Source of the DNA: Panulirus ornatus
Taxonomy: Eukaryota; Arthropoda; Malacostraca; Decapoda; Palinuridae
Direction: 5' to 3'
NCBI RefSeq assembly: GCF_036320965.1
Contig: NC_092250.1
Span: forward strand, 15,975,600-16,039,599
DNA: 64,000 bases
Shown piece by piece: positions 34,571 to 44,386 of the stretch (its first letter is position 1; every line of letters starts with the position of its first letter). Made by a program: the position numbers and the translations under genes. The notes under the pieces are model-generated. The model saw only the letters and a list, made by a program, of their open reading frames with translations, did not search any database and had not been told where the DNA came from.

Positions 34571-34830
34571 TGGGCACGACGGTACGACCTTCTGGCACGA
34601 CGGTACGACTCCTTGAACACGACGGTACGACCCTTAGGCCCGTAGGCGCGACCTTTTGAGCACGACGGTGTACGACCCCTTGAAAACGACGGTATGACCC
34701 TTGAGCACGACGGTACGATCCCTTGAGCACGACGGTATGACCCTTGAACACGTCGGTGTACGTCCCTGGAGCACGACGGTGCGACCCTTTGAGCACGTGG
34801 TCAAGGAACGTACCATCGGGCTTAAGGATT
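34570..34830 (+). repeat. 21-bp minisatellite, forward orientation
   Basis: The unit is CTTGAGCACGACGGTACGACC, with length variants such as GGTGTACGACC and GGTATGACCC. Less regular than the block that follows. Confidence 0.85.
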
Positions 34831-34889
34831 CTAACTTCAGTGTCTCCAATGGTCGTACCGTCCACCCCAAAGGATCACACCGTCTGGCT

Positions 34890-35265
34890 TAAGGGTCGTA
34901 CCGTCGTGTTCAAGGGCCGTACCGTCGTGTTCAAGGGTCGTACCGTCATGTTCAAGAGTCGTACCGTCGTGTTCAAGGGTCGTACCGTCGTGTTCAAGGG
35001 CCGTACCGTCGTGTTCAAGGGTCGTACCGTCATGTTCAAGAGTCGTACCGTCGTGATCATGGGTCGTACCGTCGTGTTCAAGGGTCGTACCGTCGTGCTC
35101 AAGGGTCGCACCGTCGTGATCATGGGTCGTACCGTCGTGTTCAAGGGTCGTACCGTCGTGCTCAAGGGTCGCACCGTCGTGTTCAAGGGTCGCACCGTCG
35201 CGTCCAAGGATCGTACCGTCGTGCCTCAAGGATCGTACTGCCGTGTACCGTCGCACTTTTAAGAA
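34890..35265 (-). repeat. 21-bp minisatellite, reverse orientation
   Basis: About 18 units of AAGGGTCGTACCGTCGTGTTC, the reverse complement of the block at 34570. Variants (CATGTTC, GTGATCATG, GTGCTC, GCACC) are arranged in a partly repeating order. The length gives endless heptapeptide frames (KGRTVVF), an artefact. Confidence 0.95.
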
Positions 35266-35525
35266 CTGTACCGTCCTACCCAAAGGAATTACCATCATAA
35301 CCAAATACATCGAGGGTGACCAACCTCGCCTATTTAACAAAGCAAGTCTCAACATAGCACGATCACTTCCCAGGCTAAAATACCCCCTGGCTTTGTTAAG
35401 GTCCTTAAAAAAATTAATAGTGATTCTCACGGCCTTTAAAAAGGTCCAACTTAAATATCAATTCTTCTTTTACTCCTTGTCTCGTTTATTTTGGCCCTTT
35501 TTTTAATCGTCTCTTTATGGCCTGG
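35266..35525. other. Non-repetitive spacer between arrays
   Basis: AT-rich, no signal seen. Confidence 0.4.
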
Positions 35526-35527
35526 CG

Positions 35528-36228
35528 TCTCAACGGTTTGGAGACCCTTGACGCAGACGATCGCGTCAGCGTCTTCCGGCTTGGAGAACCTGACGCAGAC
35601 GATCGCGTCAGCGTCTTCCGGTTTGGGGGACCCTTGACGCAGACGACCGCGTCAGTGTCTTCCGGCTTGGAGACCCCTGACGCAGACGATCGCGTCAGCG
35701 CCTTCCGGTTTGGAGACCCCTGACGCAGACGATCGCGTCAGCGTCTTCCGGCTTGGAGGACCCCTGACGCAGACGATCGCGTCAGCGTCTTCCGGTTTGG
35801 AGACCCCTGACGCAGACGATCGCGTCAGCGTCTTCCAGCTTGGAGACCCCTGACGCAGACGATCGCGTCAGCGTCTTCCGGCTTGGAGACCCCTGACGCA
35901 GACGATCGCGTCAGCGTCTTCCGGCTTGGAGACCCCTGACGCAGACGATCGCGTCAGCGTCTTCCGGCTTGGAGACCCCTGACGCAGACAATCGCGTCAG
36001 CGTCTTCCGGCTTGAAGACCCCTGACGCAGACGATCGCGTCAGCGTCTTCCGGCTTGGAGACACCTGACGCAGACGATCGCGTCAGCGTCTTCCGGCTTG
36101 AAGACCCCTGACGCAGACGATCGCGTCAGCGTCTTCCGGCTTGGAGACCCCTGACGCAGACGATCGCGTCAGCGTCTTCCGGTTTGGAGACCCCTGACAC
36201 AGACGATCGCGTCAGCGTCTTCCGTCTT
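35528..36228. repeat. 43-bp CpG-rich minisatellite with inverted core, about 16 copies
   Basis: The unit runs GGAGACCCCTGACGCAGACG, ATCGCGTCAGCGTCTTCCGG, CTT. Inside it, TGACGC and GCGTCA face each other around AGACGATC, and CGATCG is itself palindromic. Copies are highly alike (changes: GGTTT for GGCTT, GAAGA for GGAGA). Confidence 0.95.
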
Positions 36229-36535
36229 AACGAACGCGTCGTCCGTCCACACGTCGCCTACGAATGGGTCGTTCACCAGATGCGTCGGCCGTTCGCCCTA
36301 CCCGCGAAAATGCGTCGTCCTGGTCGACCAGCGGATTCTGTCGTCCATGTCGTCGCCTACCCGATACGTGTCGTCGCTCACGCCCGAACAAGTCGTCCCT
36401 GTCGCTCGCCAGGCGGCGCAAGGCTCGCTTGAGGTCATCCCCCCCCCATCCCCCCATGTTAGGCGACTCTGCCCATCTGGGACGCTAATCACCCAAGCTG
36501 AAGCCGAAGGCCACTCGAAGCTAAACTGAATGACA
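36228..36535. other. CpG-rich spacer between arrays
   Basis: Rich in GTCGTC and CGTCG, possibly decayed array sequence. No gene recognised. Confidence 0.35.
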
Positions 36536-36885
36536 CGCCATGCATGATTTGTACATGAAGAAGCCACTACCCTTAGGTGCATGATTTTGTACATGACGAA
36601 GAAGCCACGGCCCTTATTGCATGATTTTGTACATGACGAAGAAGCCACTACCCTCAATGCATGATTTTGTACATGACGAAGAAGCCACTACCCTAAATGC
36701 ATGATTTTGTACATGACGAAGAAGCCACTACCCTTAATGCATGATTTTGTACATGACGAAGAAGCCACTGCCCTTAATGCATGATCTGTACATGACGAAG
36801 AAGCCACTACCCTCAATGCATGATTTTGTACATGACGAAGAAGCCACTACCCTAAATGCATGAACTGTACATAACGAAGCCACTA
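36535..36885. repeat. 40-bp tandem repeat, about eight copies
   Basis: The unit contains TGCATGATTTTGTACATGAC and GAAGAAGCCACTACCCTTAA. Edge copies are shortened. Confidence 0.9.
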
Positions 36886-36916
36886 GCCTCAGTTTATGAC
36901 CTAACCACCGTAGAAT

Positions 36917-36943
<27 letters not shown>
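36917..36943. repeat. (AC)n microsatellite
   Basis: Short AC tract. Confidence 0.9.
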
Positions 36944-36944
<1 letters not shown>

Positions 36945-36947
<3 letters not shown>

Positions 36948-37488
36948 TGTTAAGAAAAATGGGGAGCCAAACTGTGTACGAACGAGACTGGGTCTCACCA
37001 TCCCTAAAACGGTGACAGGGGTATTGGAAATGCTACTCAGCTCCTTACGGTATTAACAACACTAAACCCCGGAGGTCTAATAGCATCATGGCCAACACCC
37101 TGCAGCAGGCGGGGTCTGATCAAAGAGAGAGACGAGAAGACCTCCTCCCCCACACCTCCCACACTCCTAATATTATCCACAGCGGATCTTTCTCTTATCA
37201 TCTCACCCCACCCACCCTCACTCCTAATATTATCCACGGCATATCTTCCCTTATCATCTCACTCCAGCGTTTTAAATGTCGCCAATTGATCGTTACTGTT
37301 CATCCTCCAGTCGCGTGGATGGAGGTTCTCGTTCTCAGGTCAATATTATCTGACGCAAACTGGGATGTTATGGTTACAATTATCTGGTCCAGCAAAGAAA
37401 AAAAAAAAAACAAGGCGAGGAAGGTGTAACGAGGCCATTAGAGCGAGATTCGTTTCTCTATGTAGCTGTACCTCTATCTAAGGAACGT
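36945..37488. other. Non-repetitive DNA, no gene recognised
   Basis: CTCCTAATATTATCCAC occurs twice (37164, 37221) in a 58-bp duplication; otherwise unique. Confidence 0.4.
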
Positions 37489-37489
37489 G

Positions 37490-37618
37490 TCGTCGTGTTC
37501 AAGGGTCGTGCCGTCGTGTTCAAGAGTCGTACCGTCGTGTTCAAGGGTCGTACCGTCGTGTTCAAGGTTCGTACCGTCGTGTTCAAGGGTCGTACCGTCG
37601 TGTTCAAGGGTCGTAACG
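37490..37618 (-). repeat. 21-bp minisatellite, reverse orientation, six units
   Basis: TTCAAGGGTCGTACCGTCGTG units. The block is flanked by a short direct duplication (GTAACGAGGCCATTAGAGC at 37427 and 37612). Confidence 0.95.
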
Positions 37619-37812
37619 AGGCCATTAGAGCAAGAATCGTTTCTTTATATAGCTGTACCTCTGACCCCAGGGTCGACCTTGCCTCGTACCGAGCAGCCAC
37701 GACGACCGACCAGGAATTCTCAAACTAGATCACACACGTTACTACCGCGTGCGGTGAGGCCTACGCGCCACCCCTACCTCGAGGATAATTTCGTCTAAGG
37801 CACTCGTAAGTA

Positions 37813-37816
<4 letters not shown>

Positions 37817-37869
<53 letters not shown>
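37817..37869. repeat. (GT)n microsatellite
   Basis: About 52 bp of GT. Confidence 0.95.
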
Positions 37870-37874
<5 letters not shown>

Positions 37875-38910
37875 ATATCCCTCTGTTTTTTTCTGCAATA
37901 ATACTTCCAAGGACAGTGCAGGGAAGTCCTTACTCACACACACACACAGACAAGCTAGCTACTCCCCTACACTTCACTGGACAACTGTACTTCAACATGA
38001 ATATTTACCCGGAGCTAAATTCACTCATACGGAACTATGCGTTGAGGTTAATATTAACAACACAAACCATCTGTACCATTTCTCCTGTGGCTACTGACGC
38101 ATAATTTCGTGGGATAATCTGCAATGCATATAAATCAACATATTACCATATAAATAAGAATTTACATAGCTCTGGAAAAGATGGGAATATCCAGTATTAA
38201 ATATAAAAAAACAAAAGGGACGTTCTCATTACCCGTTTAACTATGTCTCAGAAGAGGACACACAATGACGAGATGACACAGCAGATAATCTTCAGAACTA
38301 TAACTTCAGACGACTGATTTCAGACCGTAAGCAACCGAGTCTCTCTCAGGAGGAAGAGGAAGGGATGAGGGTTGGTGTAGACCACTCCCCATACAGACGA
38401 AATCACTATATATATCTTCTTCTTTTTTTTCTTATCGTCAGAAAGCTCTACGTCTAACAGCTCAACACATCTTGGTTTTCCCCCTCATGAAAATCGAAAG
38501 GAATCCAACCTTCCCCTGCTACTGATTGCTCCGCAGCCTCGAGGTTGGCTGCGGGGGGGAGCGGGGCGGGGGCCCCTTTGGACAATGGGTTACCTGATGT
38601 TCTAAGACGGTAACAAATAATAACAACCCCTTAACTATCTACCCCTCCCCCCCCAGCTACACCCCCCACACACCCAATCCCCCTACCTCCCCCCATCTGA
38701 CGAAGTGGGCCCCCTCCCCCCTTAGCCAACGCGACTGGAAGTCCCGTGGGCGTGTCCAGAGGCCAAAGGTGTATTGTGTTATTGTATGATCATACAATCG
38801 GGCAAGGTCACAGCTGTCATGGGGTAATACAATGATGTGTGTGTCATTCATTTATACCATCTTTATTCAGTTATATTTCATAAACTACCAATGGTAGCAT
38901 TCTGGCTTAA
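37870..38910. other. Non-repetitive DNA, no gene recognised
   Basis: One kilobase of AT-rich sequence inside the inferred intron with no array and no coding signal. Confidence 0.4.
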
Positions 38911-38915
38911 ATAAA

Positions 38916-38976
<61 letters not shown>

Positions 38977-38980
38977 TAAT
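38911..38980. repeat. (AAAT)n then (AAT)n microsatellite
   Basis: AAAT units followed by AAT units. Confidence 0.95.
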
Positions 38981-39064
38981 GTGTATGTGTGTGTACTTCT
39001 ATACGTGCATATGTTGATATGTATATGTATGTAAATGTACGTGTATGAGTGTGTATGTATATAT

Positions 39065-39148
39065 ATGTATAAATCAGTGGATGGGTCTTCCTTCGTCTGG
39101 TTCCAGGCGCTACCTCGCTGACGCGAGAAATGGCGATCGAGCATAACA
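39065..39148 (-). mobile_element. GCGGG-core element, truncated
   Basis: TTCCTTCGTCTGGTTCCAGG, CGCTACCTCGCTGACGCGAG, AAATGGCGATCG: core region only, both ends replaced by trinucleotide repeats. Confidence 0.6.
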
Positions 39149-39149
39149 A

Positions 39150-39211
39150 ATACTACTACTACTACTACTACTACTACTAATAATAATAATAATAATAATA
39201 ATAATGATAAC

Positions 39212-39263
<52 letters not shown>

Positions 39264-39265
39264 TT

Positions 39266-39331
<66 letters not shown>

Positions 39332-39442
39332 GAAGAAGAAGAAGAAGAAGAAGAAGAAGAAGAAGAAGGAGAAGAAGAAGAAGAAGAAGAAGGAGAAGGA
39401 GGAGGAGAAGAAGAAGAAGAAGAAGAAGAAGAAGAAGAAGGA

Positions 39443-39489
<47 letters not shown>

Positions 39490-39562
39490 AGAAGAAGAAG
39501 AAGAAGAAGAAGAAGGAGAAGAAGAAGAAGAAGAAGAAGAAGAAGGAGAAGAAGAAGAATTA
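39150..39562. repeat. (TAC)n, (TAA)n, (GAA)n compound trinucleotide tract
   Basis: About 22 bp TAC, 155 bp TAA with rare changes, then about 230 bp GAA/GGA. The GAA part is a strict homopurine tract. Poly-Ile, poly-Lys and poly-Ser frames are artefacts. Confidence 0.95.
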
Positions 39563-39564
39563 TC

Positions 39565-39850
39565 TGACGATCGTTTGTAGGAAGATGCGGAGTTCAATGA
39601 CCTATCTGCACTCCATGCATAATTAATGAGGTAATCAATGATGCAATTAATGATGGCTGCCTATCCTGTGTACTGAACAGCCCCTCACCGCACCAGAACC
39701 GTCTGAACAAAGCACACACACACACACACACCTCCCACAGCTACCTTAACGAGGGAAATGAAGTAGTTCCCTTCTTCAACACAAGCCCTGATACGCGGGC
39801 ACCCCACACCACCAACTCTCACCCACCAGCAGCACCAACCAGGAGTTGCC
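39565..39850. other. Non-repetitive DNA, no gene recognised
   Basis: Contains ATTAATGAGGTAATCAATGA palindrome-like AT sequence and a short (AC)n at 39714. Confidence 0.4.

Positions 39851-39854
<4 letters not shown>

Positions 39855-39925
<71 letters not shown>
39855..39925. repeat. (TA)n microsatellite
   Basis: TA tract with one TTTA interruption. Confidence 0.95.
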
Positions 39926-39930
<5 letters not shown>

Positions 39931-39967
39931 CAAAAGGCTAATTTACAACCTCATGGGCCTTCCTTCT

Positions 39968-40165
39968 CCCCCCCCCCCCCCGCTCCTCCTCCTCCTCTTC
40001 CCCCTCCTCCTCCTCTTCTCCTCCTCCTCTTCCTCCTCCTCTCCTCCTCCTCCTCCTCCTACTCTCCTACTCCCCTTCCTCTTCTCCTCCTCCTCCTCTT
40101 CATCCTCCTCCTCTTCCTCCTCCTCCTCCTCCTCTTCCTCCTCTTCTTCCTCCTCCTCCTCCTCC
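39968..40165. repeat. (CTC)n/(CTT)n homopyrimidine tract
   Basis: Imperfect CTC/CTT repeat for nearly 200 bp, followed by poly-A. Confidence 0.9.
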
Positions 40166-40214
40166 TTTGACGCCCACGTAAAAAAAAAAAAAAAATAAAA
40201 GTGGGGAGGGAGGG

Positions 40215-40216
<2 letters not shown>

Positions 40217-40267
<51 letters not shown>

Positions 40268-40282
40268 TGTGTGTGTGTGTGT
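40217..40282. repeat. (GT)n microsatellite
   Basis: About 65 bp of GT with one GTAT. Confidence 0.95.
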
Positions 40283-40431
40283 TTATCCTTCCCTTCAAAG
40301 GCTTGTCAGGTTGACCCGGGCATAAACACGTTCAAAATAGCCCCCCCCCCCCATCATCCCATCACTTTGCCTTATGGAGAGAGTATGTATGTATGTACGT
40401 GAGGCGCAGGAATGTAAGTCCATGGCTAGGA

Positions 40432-40432
<1 letters not shown>

Positions 40433-40495
<63 letters not shown>

Positions 40496-40560
40496 CAATT
40501 GACTTCAGTTGACAAGCCGGAGAAAACTAGTAGTTCAAAGAGACGGCACGCGTCTTGATC

Positions 40561-40634
<74 letters not shown>
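40433..40634. repeat. Two (AG)n tracts
   Basis: AG at 40435-40490 and 40566-40634, 75 bp apart, same orientation. Confidence 0.95.
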
Positions 40635-40639
<5 letters not shown>

Positions 40640-40640
<1 letters not shown>

Positions 40641-41355
40641 CGATAGGGGGGGTGGGGGGAGGGGAAATCGACTTCTCAAGGAGACGCCGCCAGACGTATA
40701 TGAAGCCAATGACAATACCTCCCTCCCCCCACCCCCCCCCCCCCCCCGACTAATATAAACATAATGCTTGCGGTATGTACGGCGCCGCCCCCCCCCCCTC
40801 CCCTGGTGATAATGTATATACCTTGGCAATGATCCCTGGACGCCCCCCCCCCCCCGACCCCCACCCACCTCCTCACCTCCTTCCTCCTCCAGCCCAGCCG
40901 TCTCGTCCCCGCCCCACCCACAAGATACCGACCAACCCCATTACCCCACCCTCCTCAAACACCCACTAAAACCCACCCACCCGCCCCCCTTAACCCACCC
41001 CCACCCCTATCCAATCGCTCACTCCTTCTAACCCTTGATGGAAGAGGTCCATGTGTTCCACAGCACTGAGATGTCTCTCCCCCACACCCACACACACCTC
41101 CACTCCCACAACAACCCCATACCAACCCGCCTCTCTCTACAACCCTGGCCCAGCTGTTGGAGTTCCGTCTCACCCCCAACCATCCTCCCTTTCTCTCCTC
41201 CAACACCCAAATGGAGACATTTTTTCCAATATACATCGGGGCGTTGCGTCCACCTGACGTTCCAACATGGAAGGGGGGAGAAGATAAGGATGTAAACAAT
41301 TGTAAACCACCTCCGAATTCGTCGGCAATACCAAGATGGCGTCAATGTATACAAC
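40640..41355. other. C-rich non-repetitive DNA, no gene recognised
   Basis: Several poly-C runs and CCACCC-rich stretches; no gene seen. Confidence 0.4.
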
Positions 41356-41356
41356 A

Positions 41357-41361
<5 letters not shown>

Positions 41362-41432
<71 letters not shown>
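41362..41432. repeat. (TA)n microsatellite
   Basis: About 70 bp of TA, then AGGAATATG. Confidence 0.95.
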
Positions 41433-41434
<2 letters not shown>

Positions 41435-41439
41435 AATAT

Positions 41440-41686
41440 GTATACTGGAAAAGATCACAGTTGAGCGCGTGATCAAGTGTATTCCTCTAAGTCCACGGGG
41501 GAAATGAAACACAAGTTCCCAAGTGCACTTTCGTGTATTAATCACATCATTAGCGGAGACACAAGAGAGAAATATGATAGCGTCTCCCCTAATGATGTGA
41601 ATACTACACGAAAGTGCACTTGGGAACTTATCGTGTTTCATTTCCCCCGTGGACTCATAGGAATATATATATATATATATATATTA
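41440..41686. mobile_element. Foldback palindrome (two facing copies of the dispersed arm)
   Basis: Left arm about 41480-41570 reads in reverse (AGTCCACGGGGGAAATGAAA, AAGTTCCCAAGTGCACTTTC, GGAGACACAAG). Right arm about 41580-41666 reads forward (GTCTCCCCTAATGATGTGA, AGTGCACTTGGGAACTT, GTGGACTCATAGGAATA) into a TA tract at 41663-41686. The arms differ at several sites and are separated by about 10 bp. The outer end GATCACAGTTGAGCGCGTGA also occurs at the other full copies. Confidence 0.7.
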
Positions 41687-42120
41687 TGTAGGTAGGTGTC
41701 GTGTGTGACGTGATGCAATTTGCGGTGAAGCGCACTAATCGACCACTCGGGAGAGAATGCAAGCAAGCAACGTCGGTGGAACAATGCAGTCACGTAACCC
41801 GATCTGCCACCATGAAGAAAACTCCTTCTTCAACCATTAGGTCATGCATGAGTGCGAGTGTATGCCAAGATTTCTTCCGTCTGAATAAATCCTCCGGACG
41901 ACGAGAAGATGGGAAGGAATACATTCCTACATCTTGATACAGTTCCGGTGGGGTGTGTGACTGTGGGGGCAGGCGTGGGGGGGGGGGGATGTGTGAGGGC
42001 GTGTGGGCGTGTGGGCGTCTGATGCAGTGGGGCTACGGCCGGTGTGTCTTTTAATGTCCACGTCAGACTGTACTCGGTCATCAAATCCCTCCGCAGGTAA
42101 ATCCCCCATGGGATTTTGGT

Positions 42121-42121
<1 letters not shown>

Positions 42122-42154
<33 letters not shown>
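42122..42154. repeat. (GT)n microsatellite
   Basis: Short GT tract before a minisatellite. Confidence 0.9.
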
Positions 42155-42155
<1 letters not shown>

Positions 42156-42275
42156 AGGTGGGTGAGTGTTCGCTGAGTGTGTTCGGGTGGGTGGGTGAGT
42201 GTTCGCTGAGTGTGTTCGGGTGGGTGGGTGAGTGTTCGCTGAGTGTGTTCGGGTGGGTGGGTGAGTGTTCGCTCG
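42156..42275. repeat. 33-bp tandem repeat, about four copies
   Basis: The unit contains GTGGGTGAGTGTTCGCTGAG and TGTGTTCGGGTGG. Confidence 0.85.
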
Positions 42276-42330
42276 CTCGGCGCGTGACACCACAATTACA
42301 CTCGTGGTCAAGAAAATAAATAAATAAACA

Positions 42331-42502
42331 TGTTTTGGACAATCACATGTTTACCAAATGGCGTCCTAGCTTCGTCTCTTCGATGTATATCAACTGACTG
42401 TTATGTTTCTCTCTTGTGTCTCCCCTGATGATGTGATTATGACACGAAAGTGCACTTGGGAACTTTTCGTGTTTCATTTTCCCCGTGGACTCATAGGAAT
42501 AT
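42331..42502 (+). mobile_element. Foldback-family element, single arm, 5' extended form
   Basis: The longest single-arm copy: TTTTGGACAATCACATGTTT, ACCAAATGGCGTCCTAGCTT, CGTCTCTTCGATGTATATCA, TTGTGTCTCCCCTGATGATG, GTGCACTTGGGAACTTTTCG, ending CATAGGAATA into TA. Confidence 0.75.
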
Positions 42503-42514
42503 ATATATATATAT

Positions 42515-42592
<78 letters not shown>
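42500..42592. repeat. (TA)n microsatellite
   Basis: About 92 bp of TA with TACATACA near its start, continuous with the element end. Confidence 0.95.
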
Positions 42593-42594
<2 letters not shown>

Positions 42595-42789
42595 TATTAC
42601 AGCCTTATGGAACGAACGCTAATGGTGTAATGGGTTAAGAGAATGATGGGTGAGAAATGGGTAAGGGAGGAATATCCAGGAGCCACCAGTCATCCTCAGC
42701 TCCCCACCACTAGACTCCCCAGCTCCCATAACCTCCCATACCCACAACACTGTTAGTGGAGACTGGCCTAGGACCAGTCAGAGGGAGGA

Positions 42790-42790
<1 letters not shown>

Positions 42791-42835
<45 letters not shown>

Positions 42836-42839
42836 GAAC

Positions 42840-42880
<41 letters not shown>

Positions 42881-42891
42881 CCCCCCAGAGC

Positions 42892-42927
<36 letters not shown>
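42791..42927. repeat. Three (AC)n tracts
   Basis: AC runs at about 42791-42832, 42840-42878 and 42894-42927, separated by short unique spacers. Confidence 0.95.
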
Positions 42928-42929
<2 letters not shown>

Positions 42930-43159
42930 AAGGACTGACCTCTCAAAACCTATTCACTCATCCCCACACCCCTCCCCCGTCAGGTCAGGTCAGGTCAGGC
43001 TCGGCTACCCATCTCGTATTGCGCCCCATAACCCCGTATTGCTGCTAATCAAAATGCGTGGCAAACAGTTCCTACTTTTTTGGCCATTACGCACACCTCG
43101 TTAACCCCGCCAACCCAATCGTGCCACTTAAGTACCATACATCTCTTCTTATAGTACGG

Positions 43160-43315
43160 GCCAAGTCTCCATTACGGTGTAAAAAAAAATAAAAGCCCGG
43201 ATTTACATGGTAAAAAAAAACTCGGTGCAAAAAAAAAAAGCTCGGATTTACATGGTAAAAAAAAGCTCGGATTTACATGGTTCAAAAAAAAGGCTCAGAT
43301 TTACAGTGTGGCTTA
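43160..43315. repeat. 'AAAAAAGCTCGGATTTACATGG' tandem repeat
   Basis: About four units of CTCGGATTTACATGG with variable A runs. Confidence 0.8.
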
Positions 43316-43319
43316 CAGG

Positions 43320-43984
43320 GTAATAAAGTTGTTTACAACACCGATTAACGAAGCGTATTGTATACCCGGGGCTTCCACCTACAGATGGGTGGATTATAAT
43401 AGACCATGTTGGCTAATAGACTTTTGTTTTACAGAGCAAGCAAATTAAGCAGCGCATTGTAGATAACAGACAAAAATCGGCAGATTATGTAATACATTGC
43501 GTATTTGGCCGTGTTTACGCTGCGTATTATACCAGTAATATAAACACGGGTCGTTGTTTACATAGCGGATTTACGGTGTGCAATACGCATCAGGGTTTGC
43601 CTCACGTGCGGGGGAAAAAGGGCGGCGTATCTCCCTACGCTGCGCAGTAGGTGCCTTAGGTTGCGCAGTAGAGACACGGGTAGTTCGCATGGCCTCCGCC
43701 AGGGTCCCTTAACAGCCAGTCCAGCAAGAGCGAACGACTGTAATTCAATGCTTTAGAAGCAATTCACGTGTCGCTCCGCGTCCGAGGTGGAATTCCCCCT
43801 CCACCAACCTCTCCACCCGACGGAGCTGGGTTGGGCTAGGGTAGGTTGGGCTAGGCTAGGTCGTGCAGGATTTATACTAAATGTAATGTTAAAATGTGAT
43901 ACTAAAAACTGGTTGAAAACAATACCCATGCCTTTGCAATTAACCTGGTTAAACATTAACTCTGAGAACGGAGAAGGAACTTCA

Positions 43985-43985
<1 letters not shown>
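43320..43985. other. Non-repetitive DNA, no gene recognised
   Basis: Mixed sequence with GCGTATT and TGCGCAGTAG recurrences; no gene seen. Confidence 0.4.

Positions 43986-43986
<1 letters not shown>

Positions 43987-44058
<72 letters not shown>
43987..44058. repeat. (TA)n microsatellite
   Basis: TA tract at the left end of the fullest poly-T-form element. Confidence 0.95.
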
Positions 44059-44061
<3 letters not shown>

Positions 44062-44305
44062 CCCTGGGGATAGGGGAGAAAGAATACTTCCCACGTATTC
44101 CCTGCGTGTCGTAGAAGGCGACTAAAAGGGGAGGGAGCGGGTGGCTGGAAATCCTCCCCTCTCATTTTTTTTTTTTTTAATTTTCCAAAAGAAGGAACAG
44201 AGAAGGAGGCCAGGTGAGGATATTCCCTCTAAGGCCCAGTCCTCTGTTCATAGCGCTACCTCGCTAATGCGGGAAATGGCGAATAGTACGAAAGAAAAAA
44301 AAGAA

Positions 44306-44308
<3 letters not shown>
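44058..44308 (+). mobile_element. GCGGG-core dispersed element, poly-T form, fullest copy
   Basis: In order: TATCCCTGGGGATAGGGGAG (itself an inverted repeat, ATCCC/GGGAT), CCCACGTATTCCCTGCGTGT, CGTAGAAGGCGACTAAAAGG, CTGGAAATCCTCCCCTCTCA, poly-T, CCAAAAGAAGGAACAGAGAA, CCAGGTGAGGATATTCCCTC, GCGCTACCTCGCTAATGCGG, GAAATGGCGAATAGTACG, GAAAG-rich tail. TA tracts sit on both sides. No coding frame, so non-autonomous; A/B boxes of polymerase III are not obvious. Confidence 0.75.

Positions 44309-44382
<74 letters not shown>
44308..44382. repeat. (TA)n microsatellite
   Basis: TA tract at the right end of the element. Confidence 0.95.

Positions 44383-44384
<2 letters not shown>

Positions 44385-44386
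<2 letters not shown>

Noticed and set aside
34744..35262. KGRTVVF-repeat protein
   Set aside because: The 21-bp minisatellite occurs in both orientations at many loci and gives open frames everywhere; not a gene.
39735..39790. Minus-strand Glu-Glu-Gly-Asn-Tyr-Phe-Ile-Ser-Leu frame before GTAAGG-like sequence, as a possible third micropeptide
   Set aside because: It has an Asn-Tyr pair but no start at the right distance, no hydrophobic helix, and reads on into an (AC)n tract.
42418..42450. Hammerhead-ribozyme-like core in the foldback family (CTGATGA ... GAAA)
   Set aside because: The core words and a 3-bp GTG/CAC stem are present, but the closing pair next to the core is not G-C, the stem is offset by one base, and no third helix with a cleavage site can be drawn on the same strand.
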